Shown here in pieces: positions 33,501 to 45,500 of a stretch of 64,000 bases of DNA (its first letter is position 1; each line of letters opens with the position of its first letter). The stretch is from Lepas anatifera (lineage: Eukaryota > Arthropoda > Thecostraca > Lepadidae). The translations under genes and the position numbers were made by a program. The notes beneath the pieces are model-generated. The model made no database searches. It was not told the origin of the DNA and saw only the letters and a program-made list of their open reading frames with translations. Location: positions 113,501-177,500 of the forward strand of contig JAOTON010001942.1 in assembly GCA_034440635.1 (NCBI GenBank). The letters are read 5' to 3'.

Positions 33501-36500
33501 CATGGGAAAAGTCTTTCACATGTAAATGCTGTCCTCAACTCATCCATATCTGAGTGCGTCAAGGTATTATGTCAACCTTAAAATCGTAAGCGCAAAAATT
33601 ATTTTCAAATCGGGAAAGCATAGGGGATCCAGAATTGCCGATCGGGGGAGGGGCTTGTCGTAAAGGAGGGGCACCATCCGGACCGGGCAGGGTCACAAAA
33701 ACCTAGAAGGTGGGCGCAGGGGTCAGTGAAACACGCTACAGATGGGCCTGACCGTAAGATTTCCGAATCTATTCTGATAAAAACACAAACCCATTCCAAA
33801 CACACAGTCATCCTCTTGGTCGCTTATTCGTTGACACCCTCACACGCACGGAGGCTCCCCTTTGAACTGTTTTAAAGGGAATGTGGCACCCTGATGCAAT
33901 TCGAGATAGGGGTGGTTTCCGGGGTATTTTGTGCTGAAAATGATGAATTGGGCCATATTTTGGCTGCAAAATGGTACACAGCCTTAGCTGCTGACGTGCC
34001 CAAAAACCCCAATGGCTGAAAAATGGCTCAAAAGGTGAGTTTTTGCAATATTTGATGTTGCGTTGCGAGATATTAATAGCCTCCATATTTGGAGGAACTC
34101 TACTGTCGTACTTAACTGGTTGCCTGCGCCACATTTGAAGACGAATATAAATGACAAATTTTGAACTAAGTTAGGCTACTAATACGCGCAAAAATGACTG
34201 GGATCGAATTTTGCCACTTTTGTTTATCGATTAAAGTTTATTTCAACTTCCGCACCAGTCATTGAAGCAAGTTCTGTGGTTTTGTTTTCGCGAATAGGGA
34301 GCCCTTCCAAGCATGTAACGTTCAAACAGGTCCAGATCTGCCCGCCGTGACGTCACAAAAATGCAAACAAAATGACCGCTTGGCGGCGAGGACGGGACCG
34401 AGGACGGGAGCACTTTGGTTAGTTTTTAGTTTTTTTTTACCACGGAAATATCGAGTTCCAAGACAAATGAAATATAGAGTACCGGGTTTTCCGGCATGCG
34501 TTAAAACTTGGCTACCTCTGTTAAAATCACATTATAAAGGTGCCACATTCCCTTTAAACCGCGACACTGTCGAAGCTACGATAAAAGTTTAACTCAGGGG
34601 TCTCGCTCTCATGCTTTCACTGCCTTGCGCCTGATGATGGTCCGTGACCGAAACGTCGTGTTTTACCTTTCCCCGACTTTCATTCCCCTTTTATTCAGGT
34701 TCGCACTGTTCTTGAGGTTTTGGTGTATACACATTTTGGTTTACATGTACATTTTTAGTTTATGCACAGATTCTTAGTTTTTCGCCGGTTTTTTAGCACC
34801 GTTCATTCTAGTTCATTCCACATCTCATTCATTAATTTTAGCTCATTCCACGTCTCACCTGTGCTTTTGCACTCTTTTAGGTTCTTTTAAGCTTTTTTAT
34901 TGCTATTTTTATACTTCGTGGTGTTCCGCAGGGATCTGTCGTGGGATTTTAAGTTTTTTAGTCGTTTTTAGGGATCTTCTCACGCCTGTCGCCTTTTACT
35001 TTTCACTTTTATCATCTTGGGCCTAAGGTCATTTCCCTCGACATAGGATAGAAACTACCCGAGCTACGTAATAATGAAAAAATAAACAATTACAATTTGT
35101 TAGGCCTGAGACCACCTTCTCCATGTTTTACTTGTGCAAATGACTGCACTTTGGTTATACAATTTAAATGCGTTTTGTGGTATTTTGATGCCTTGTCCAT
35201 GAAATTGCTCGAAATGAATGATAATGTACATTCAGTCACTCCATGAGCATGACCTCCTCGGCACAGAGCACACTGAAGATGCGAGGACGCCATAAGCGAC
35301 ATTACTTAAAAATACATTGATGACACTTGGGGTAAGGAAGTTCTGCTCTCGCCGCAGTTCACTAAAGCTAAATCTGGGATCAAACAACACTGCCGAGTCC
35401 AGTTCTCAATCATGATGTGTTGAACTGTTTTGGAGGATCGCCTTTTATCTTGATTGATTGCATCCACAACAAAACCTCCTCTCTGTATCCAGACCTGCGC
35501 CAACGGCCAGCGACGTCGCCGCAACTGCTGAAGACGGTACCGTTGTAAAGGACATGACAGTCGTTGAGGACGTCTCAGTGCCACGGGACGTCGCCGTCGC
35601 AGAGGACGTCGCCGTCACCGTGCCTCGGGACGTCGCCGTCGCAGAGGACGTCGCCGTCACCGTGCCACGGGACGTCGCCGTCGCAGAGGACGTCACCGTG
35701 CCACGGGACTTCGCCGTCGCAAAGGACGTCACTGTCACCGTGCCACGGGACGTCGCCGTCATCCTTCCACGGGACGTCGCCGTCGCAGAGGACGTCGCCG
35801 TCGCCGTGCCACGGTACGTCGCCGTCGCAGAGGACGTCGCCGTCACCGTGCCACGGGACGTCGCCGTCGCCGTCACCGTCCCACGGGACGTCACCGTCGC
35901 AGAGGACGTCGCCGTCGCAGAGGACGTCGCCGTCGCAGAGGACGTCGCCGTCACCGTGCCTCGGGACGTCGCCGTCGCAGAGGACGTCGCCGTCACCGTG
36001 CCACGGGACTTCGCCGTCGCAGAGGATGTCGCTGTCAGAAAGGGCGTCACCTTGACAGTGTCACAGGATGTCGCCGTCAAAGAGGGAGTCACCTTCCCAA
36101 AGGGTGTCTTGGTCGCAGGAGGGGGCGCAACTATGGAGGCGGAGCTAACAACTGACAACCAGACATCGATGGGAACTTCAACCAAAAGTTTCCCGCTTTT
36201 TGAGCCTCATTCAGACGATATCGGCTCTATGCAACTTCAGAACACTTATCAAGAGACGACGTTGTGAGACTCCTTAAGCATCCATGGCGACCTGAGACCA
36301 GTTACCAGTACCCCACCGTAACAGACGCGTCCGGAAAAAAACGGAGATTACAGTCAGGGTATCTGGATGAGTTTCCATGGCTCTCATACAGTGTGGTTCC
36401 AGGCAGAGAAGGAGGATTCTGCCGTTAATGCTTGTTAATGCTTGTTAATGCGCAGGAGAGAAGGAGGACGCGGCGAACAAAATCTCGGTTCCCTGGCGAC

Positions 36501-39500
36501 GGAACCCCTCCGGCGTTTCAAGAACGCCAAGCAGGACTTAAAAACCCACCAGGGTCTGAAATACCATGCTATGGCAGCTGCACAGTGTGAGGCACTCCTC
36601 GAGCAAGAACGTGGTGTGGCGCCCATTGAAGAGCTAGTCGACACCCAGATCAAAGCTTCCCGCAGGGAGAAAGCTCGGGAGGACCAAGAGTATCGGCGCC
36701 GTCTTGTACCGATAGTAGAAACGGTGATTTTGTGCGGGACACAAGAGCTGGCTTTCAGAGCCCACCGTGACTCAGGCCCGCTGGACCTCGATTCTTTCCC
36801 GGATGAAGGGAAAGAGAGCAACGTGAAGGCTCTGCTACGTTACAGAGCACGTGGAGACAAAGAACTAGAACAGGACCTCAAAACAGCTCCCAAAAACATG
36901 CAGCTTACAAGCTGGAACATTCAAAATCAAGTGATTCTTCTATGTGGCGCGACAATCAAAGAGAGGGTTGTGAAAGAGGTCAAGAAGGCGGGAATATTTT
37001 CCATCATAGCCGATGAAACCACCGACAGGAGCAAGAGAGAGCAGCTCGCTCTGGTGCTCCGGTACATTCGAGACGATGGCAACGTGAAGGAAGACACTGT
37101 GGGGCTTCTGGCTCCCAAAGAGACCACCGGCCGGGCTCTGGCGAACAGTATCATTCAGGCCCTGAGCGACCTGGGCTTATCGGTCTTAGATGTAAGAGGC
37201 CAAGGGTATGATGGTGGGGCGAACATGAGTGGGTGCTTCAAAGGAGCACAGGCGGAGTTGAAGAAGGTGCAGCCACTGGCTATCTACACCCACTGTGCGT
37301 CTCATCGCCTGAACTTAACGATAGGGCGTGCAATCACCATTCCTGGGATCCGCAACATGTTTGGCGTCGTGTCCGAAGTGTCGGATTTTGTGAGTGGCTC
37401 AGCGGGGCGGGTTCTCCTTCTGGAGGAAATGGTGGCAAGAACCGAAACGGAGGCCACGGTGTAACAAAAATTAATAATGACACCTAATTATGCTAATTTC
37501 CACAACATATTTCACCTGTTACAGTTCTAACTAAGTTACTTCAATATTCATAGCATGTAGTCATGAATGCATGGTGTGGCGAGCCACCCCGCTGCCACGG
37601 CCCAGAGCTGGCCCGAGACGTCGGCCGCGCCGCGTTTTGATGACTTTGCATCCGGTGTCCAGTGCTCTGGCACAGCGAGCGACGGCCCAGGCAGGTGATG
37701 TCATGCGTATGACTTCTGTAACCCGGTGCTTCTACAGTTGCCTAATGAAAGCTTTCATCAGTTTCTGACGTTGCTGTGACGTCTATCTTTTTTCACAAAT
37801 CCAGTGATTTCATTGGCGTGTGTGGTGGGCGTCCACTGCCCTGTTGTTTCGGTGAGATGGACATATGTAACTGGCTACCTGCTGTTGTCTCGGGGGAGTG
37901 CGCTTAGAACCGTCTTCACCAGCGGACCTCTGCAGTCAGGCGCCGGCAACGGTCGGCATCACATCAGACAGCATCAGACCACGCCAGGTCACGCTGGATT
38001 AGGCTAGGTCACCGTTAATCACGCTTGTAGAAGATAGGTTGACAGAGAGTGAGTGATCTGTAGCGACGCGTATTCTTATTCGACACCTCTACGTATATTA
38101 ATTGGCGCTGCCATTCCTACTTTAATACCTGTTGGACTTATATTCATCGTTGCTATAACCTGCCTTTACACAACGCGAGGCAATACAGAAGAAAGAGGAA
38201 CCAACATCTTTTCATCATATAATGGCGCGACGAGGTCTTACCACTTCAACTTAATCACAGCCGAGTGAAACGTTTTCACGACAAATTGGCACCGTGACCC
38301 GTGATAAAATTAGACACCGAGAAAAATCGAAAATTCGCCAACAAGTACTTCAAGGACTTCAGTTTTCCAGCTACGCCGGGAAACATCTTTAAACACTTCT
38401 CTGTCAACTTTACAAGCTGGTTCATCGAGATCTTCAATTCTATCGTCGAGTTTATCAGTTCCAGGATTCATCTCAACTAGAGGTCATCACCGTTCTCTGC
38501 GACAGCCATCCCAAGTTCTTCGTTTTTCAAGTTGTCACTTCACTTCTTATTCAAGATTCAACTCTTCAATATTTTTTTCAGGCTGCAAGGCGCTCTAATT
38601 TTTTTCAGGCTTCAAGGACTTCAAATCATCATTCATCTAGTTATTCGTGGTCATCCAACATTTCATCCGACATCAGGAGCATCGTACTACCGCTCCAGCC
38701 AATTTCTTTTTCAGGTTAAGAGTGCTTCATTACAGCATTCTTCATCTTCTTCATCGTAGCATTCTACATTTTTAGTACTGTGTGGACAGCATCTCCGGTT
38801 CATCCACCGGTGAACAACGGCAACTGGCATCTTCGCCTTCAGTCTTCTGACATCATCTCATCAGCTACAAGTAAGGTGATTCCTTATCCATCCTTAACTG
38901 TTGAATCTTCATAAGCTGTTGTTATATTGTGTTGAAATTTTGCATAATTTGAATCATGGCCGAACAAACCCTTGTTGAAACAATGAAAGATATTTTGATG
39001 GAAATTCGAGTCCAAGGTCTCACACAGCACGTTCGATCATTTTCTGGGGAAAGTTCCAACAAATTTCATGACTGGGCCAGAGATATGGATTCGATAGCCT
39101 GCACAGCCGATGATAAGCGGATGAAAATTCTGGCTACTAGAACATTGAGCGGACCCGCAGGAAAATTTGCCTGCAGACTGATCACTCAAAATCCTAACAT
39201 CACGTGGCTGGAACTAAGGAGACAGTTGAGAGACAGATACAGTGATCTTAAAGACCCGTACTGTGCGAGGGAAAAACTTAAAAAAATCAGACAAAAGAAG
39301 GGTGAGCTGATGCAAAACTTCTCAGAACGTCTCCAAGACGTTGCAAGTGAGGTCTTTGATGACCCAAACAGTGCAGACTCACAAAGAACACCTGTAGAAG
39401 TGTTCCAAAAAGGCGTATCTGATGATCGCCTCGCCCGAGCCCTCATTCGGAAAAAGTTCTCAACCCTTCAGTATGCAGTAAAATTTGCTAGTGAAGAACA

Positions 39501-42500
39501 GCAAACCGACAGGACTTTCGAACTTTGCAGAGGAAAACTCGATACTGAGGAGCCCATGGAGATTGATGTGGTTCGTAACGACTCCCAAAACGACAGGATA
39601 GAGAAATTGGAGAAATGTTTGTCAGATGTTGGATCAAAACTAGATAAACTGACCAAAAATGTTGTGAAAAATCAGAAAACCAACCCTACGTATCAGCCAT
39701 CAAACCAGACGCATCCCCAGCAAAGACGCCAATACCAGGCGGAACCCCAGAACCAACGCCCATTCCAAAGGCAACAACGCCCCAACCAGTGGCAGAGGCG
39801 ACCTCAGAGTCAGCCTCCAAGAGCCCCATGTCAGCACCAACAAGCTTTTCAGCCGGGGACAGAGCCAAACCAGCCCCCTCAAAGATATCAATGGACACCA
39901 GACGGTCGTCCGATCTGTGCGTTCTGCCAAAAAGTTGGACACACTCAGCGAGTGTGCAGGGCGAAACAAGCTAACTTAGCTGCCCAACAACAGTCGGAAA
40001 ACTAAGATGTCCTTCTGTTACCAGGACCGAACAGTTGGAAACCCCTGATCCCGATGGTCCTAGGGACAATATTGCTAGAATCTACATCAAACAGGACACT
40101 CCTATGTGCTGGACATATCTTGGAAACCGAAAAGCCTATACCCTTGTCGACACTGGAGCCGACATTTCGATCGTTTCAAAAGAATTCTTTGACAAAATCT
40201 GTTCAAAGCATGTCTCTGACTTCACAACAAATTGTGCCCCTCTCGAGTCAGTAACTGGTCACAAGTTAAAAAATTTTGGAACAGCACAACTGCCAGTAGA
40301 AGTCTCAAAATTCTGCAGGAAATTCAAGTTTCAAATTGTGAAAGGTCTCAGACACTCATGCATCTTGGGAAATGACTTTCTCAGTGAGTTTGGTGTAAAA
40401 CTTGATTTTGGAAAGAAAACCATGAACATCCACAACAATGTCATCCCACTGAGACCACAACGCCTCAACTGTCAGTCCATCACCTCACTGGTGAGGCTGC
40501 CTGAGAAAACTACCATCCCAGCGCAGTCATATGTTGAAGTACCCGCATACATCAACAGAGTCCAACTCATCGATCAAGACTGTACAGTGCAGCCACTGAA
40601 CAACATCCCATATTTCTGTGAGGAACCAGGACTCTTGGTACTAAACTCAGTGAGCCGCCCAAACCAAAAAGGTCACTTACCAGCAGTGATCGTCAATACG
40701 ACCACTCGTGACTATACTCTTCCGCCTCGCCAGGTCATTGGACTTGCCGAAGTAGTAGAGACGTCAGAGATCAATAGCATTCAGGAAAGTACACCCAATG
40801 AACAACCCCAAGAAAGTTCACATCCTGATCTGGATCCTGCGATGAAAATCCAAACAGCTGATCTCTCTCACGTGCCTGAGAGCCAGAAACAGCTGATCAA
40901 ACTACTTATCGAACGAAACTCGGATCTCTTTGCGAAAAGTGAAACCGATCTCGGTCGAACGGACCTTGTGAAAATGAAAATTGACACAGGAAATCACCCT
41001 CCTATCAAACAACGACCCTATCGCCTCCCATTCAGTCAACGTCAGATGGTAGAGGATCACCTCAATGAGCTTCTGAAAGCAGGTGTGATCCAACCCAGTC
41101 AGAGCCCGTGGGCTAGTCCAATCGTCATTGTCGAGAAGAAAGATGGAGGAAAACGTTACTGTGTAGATTACCGAAAACTCAATCAGGTGACTGTCAAAAA
41201 CAGCTATCCGCTTCCACGCATCGATGACATCTTGGCATCCCTTGAAGGATCGAAATACTTCACCTCTCTTGACCTCAAAAGTGGATATTGGCAAATTGCT
41301 ATGGCTGACCAAGATTCCATAGATAGAACCGCATTTACATGCTTCCTAGGACTCTTTGAATTTAATTGTCTTCCATTTGGTCTCACAAACGCTCCAGGAC
41401 TGTTCTCTGAGCTAATGAACAAGGTTCTGCACGGAATTCAGCATAAGTACGCTTTGGCATACCTAGATGACGTCATAATCTTCTCAAAGACATTTGAAGA
41501 GCACCTAGAGCACATTGAAGAAGTCTTCAGCAGGCTTCGCCAGGCTGGCCTAAAATTGAAAATGTCAAAGTGTGACTTTCTGAAACAAGAAGTCAAGTAC
41601 TTGGGCCACATCGTGTCGGCCAGTGGCATTCAGCCTGACCCGTCAAAAGTCGAAGTCATACGAAATCTATCACCTCCAACTACCGTGAAGGGTGTGCGTT
41701 CTTTCATTGGCATGTGCTCCTACTACCGACGTTTCATTCCAAACTTTGCAAAAATTGCAAAACCCCTCACTGAACTCACAAAGAAACATGCTCGCTTCAT
41801 TTGGACAGATGAATGTCAAGAAGCGTTCGAATCTTTGAGAATTGTCCTCACTGAAGCCCCCATTTTGGCTTATCCTGACACAAACAAGCCGTACAGATTG
41901 TACACGGACAGCTCAAATCACTCAATTGGGGCTGCCCTCGTTCAAGAAACGGATGAACAAGGTGAGCGTGCAATCCAGTATCTGTCCCATCAGCTTAGTA
42001 AAACTCAGCAAAATTGGCCAATCATCGAGAAAGAAGCGTATGCTATTGTGTATGCTGTTCAGAAATTACGTCATTATCAATTTGGCTCAAAATTCACAAT
42101 CATGACGGATCACAAGCCCCTAAAGCATTTGTTTACTGCTGAGATGCGAAATCCACGCATTCAGCGTTGGGCCATCATTCTGGATGAATATGGCTGCGAT
42201 ATTAAGTACGTCACTGGTCGTCAAAACATAGTGGCTGATAGCCTTTCCAGGCTAGAACCTCTGAACGAGGTCAACATTATTGATTCTGATTATGCACCTC
42301 CAGTGCAACTGGATCCAACAGTCGAACCTTGCCCGACTGATGAGAAAGCCGATCACAAGGAGAAGTTCAAAGAGTTCTTAGAAAAGCAGCCAGACCTCGA
42401 AACTCTTCAAAGTGAAGACGAGGATATTCAAAGGATCATGCAGATCCTGCAAAATCCAGAAGATCCGAATTATCAGGATGCATTCAAACATTATGTGGTT

Positions 42501-45500
42501 TTGGACAACATTCTGTATCGTATTTCAGACACATCAAAATGCAACCCTCATCCTGGACTTCAGATTTGTATACCCAAGTTTCTTCAGAAACCATTAGTAG
42601 AGGAAATTCACTCTGGATATTTTGGTGGACATTTGGGCATAGATAAAACATATGACAAACTTAGGTCTCGTTACTATTGGTCAGGAATGTACCGTGATGT
42701 AGTAAACCATCTCAAAATCTGTGTGGCAGGTAACATGAGAAAGCTCAAGAAACAAAGACCACTCCTTCAGGACATGCAGATTCCAAAATACCCATTTGAA
42801 ATGATTGCAATTGATACATGTGGACCATTCCCTGAAAGTTACAACGGAAACCGTTTCATAATCAACATTGTCGATTTGTTTTCTGGCTGGCCTGAATCAT
42901 TTGCAACTGACTCAAAAAGTGCAGAAACTGTAGCTCAGGTTCTCATAGAGCACATCATTCCCAGACACTCCTGCCCTCGTGTCATAGTGTCAGATAATGG
43001 CACAGAGTTTTGCAATGTAGTCATTGATCAAATTTCGGCCTTTTTCAACATCAAACACATCAGAACCTCAGTGTACCATCCTCAGTCAAACGGACGGTGT
43101 GAAAAGTATCACCGTGTGCAAAACGACATGCTAGCTACATTAGTGAGTAGAAATCAACGTGATTGGGATACCAAACTTTCATCAGTACTTTCAGCATATC
43201 GGACCGCTAAAAATGAAACCACGAAACACAGCCCATTTTACATTTTACATGGCCGCGATCCCGTACTTCCCATGGACACATTACTATCACCGAAGTACAA
43301 ATATCTAGGTGAAGAGTACCTTCCCACCATGCTTGAAAATCTCAGCCGTGCTTATCATGAAGTACGTCATAATTTGGCTCTAGGGCATGAAAAGAACAAG
43401 ATGTATTACGATAGAAAGTCAAAACCCGTGAAATTTAAAGTCGGTGATATGGTATATTTCCGCGATCCCTCCACTGCTCCTGGCTCCACTACAAAATTAA
43501 CCTCCCATTGGAAACCCTACTACCGTGTGGTGAAAGCACTTAGTGACGTCACTTTCGTCATTAAGCATCAGCTTGAAGGAGGAACAAAAACAGTTAACGC
43601 TCAAAATCTGAGACTCGCAGATCCTAACACCCCTTGGTGTAATGTTTCCAATGATCCGACCCATATCAATAGAAAACATGAAGAAAAAATGAAATCAAGG
43701 ATCCCATTGAGAACGCAGCCTGTGCGTGCTTCAAAATTTGCTTACTATGAAGCTGAAGATGATTCATCTGTGTCAGTAGAACATTCGGAGCTAAAATCAT
43801 CTGACCCTCAACTCAACCCATGTTCTGGCTCACCAAAAACGAACATTTCATCCGATAACGAGGATGACATTCCGCTATCTAGGCTGGCAAAGCGAATGAA
43901 TAACTCTTCCTCAGACGAAGAAGACAACATTCCGTTGGCTAAATTGGCAAAACAAATTAAAGAAGAGAAAACAGCTTGTGCAAAACGCACTTTAGAATCT
44001 CCTTTGCCTGAATCTAAACGGGCATGTGAAACAATGGATTCGGATGAAGAAGCAGGTATGGATGAAATTGTACCAGTCAAGCGTGACCGTGAATCAGATT
44101 CTGACAGTGATTGTCCCCCTGATAAAATCCTTGCAGAGGATTTTACCTCAGATTCCGAAATATCGGATCTGGATTGTACAGATGTAAATAATGTAAATAT
44201 TGCAAGTAAGGATAAGAAGGAAAACGTGGCGACAAGCGGTTCTTCACTAAGTGCTGAACAAAAGATGGATCTGTTCAAGATGTTCAGTCAAAATATGAAC
44301 AATATGGTCGCCATGTTGTTAAAGTAACAATTGTGTTATGGAGATAGCAAAGTGTACTTCACTGGAAAGTGAAATGAGCAGAAATAACGTAAGAGAATCA
44401 AGTCATGTTACTGACATCACAATCAGTTTTGTGCAATCAGTTAGTCTACTTTACCGGAGAGTAAAGTGTATGTAATCTGGACCAAAATGGTTATGATAAA
44501 GAACCATTTGGTTACCGTAAGGTGACGTATCAGGACCTTGATGGTTGCAGCGAAAATGATTTTATTATAGCATGAGTTTAGGTTTGACAACGGGTCAAAC
44601 GCATCTACTTGTCGTATAAAGATGCTAGTTTAAGTTGATTTTCAGTATAGAAACTCATCTGCTTGTGTGCTAAAGAATGATGATTCAACATATACTAATA
44701 TGCATACTCCCACTAACCACTCTCTCAACCAGGTTACGAACATGTAACCTCAGGCGGAAACGTCTGGAAACCTTTCGATCCTCTCCAAAAGCATCACCTT
44801 CGGTTCAAGCACTAATCATGGACATCAGTGAAAATAGTGATTCCAGAGACACGTTCACGGATCTAGTGTATGATGGAAAGTGATATATGTGACGTGTGTA
44901 TGTTCGAGCAAGTATCCGAATGAGGAGAGAACCATATTATTGTGTAATCGTACAAACGAAGATTTTGGATGATTTAAAACCAAAATCTCATTTAAGGACC
45001 TCGCGATGTGATGTAACAAAAATTAATAATGAAACCTAATTATGCTAATTTCCACAACATATTTCACCTGTTACAGTTCTAACTAAGTTATTTCAATATT
45101 CATAGCATGTAGTCATGAATGCATGGTGTGGCGAGCCACCCCGCTGCCACGGCCCAGAGCTGGCCCGAGACGTCGGCCGCGCCGCGTTTTGATGACTTTG
45201 CATCCGGTGTCCAGTGCTCTGGCACAGCGAGCGACGGCCCAGGCAGGTGATGTCATGCGTATGACTTCTGTAACCCGGTGCTTCTACAGTTGCCTAATGA
45301 AAGCTTTCATCAGTTTCTGACGTTGCTGTGACGTCTATCTTTTTCACAAATCCAGTGATTTCATTGGCGTGTGTGGTGGGCGTCCACTGCCCTGTTGTTT
45401 CGGTGAGATGGACATATGTAACTGGCTACCCGCTGTTGTCTCGGGGGAGTGCGCTTAGAACCGTCTTCACCAGCGGACCTCTGCAGTCAGGCGCCGGCAA

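Noticed and set aside
35445..36185. 246-codon Thr/Ala/Ser-rich minus-strand frame
   Set aside because: It is the antisense of the 18/24-bp coding repeats of the hAT transposase.
37571..38007. 65- and 67-codon frames inside the LTR, repeated at 45123-45558
   Set aside because: Identical because the LTRs are duplicates. No known LTR protein matches and no independent evidence exists.
44328..45011. Envelope-like gene downstream of pol
   Set aside because: Only a 68-codon frame with no signal peptide, transmembrane segment or glycoprotein features.
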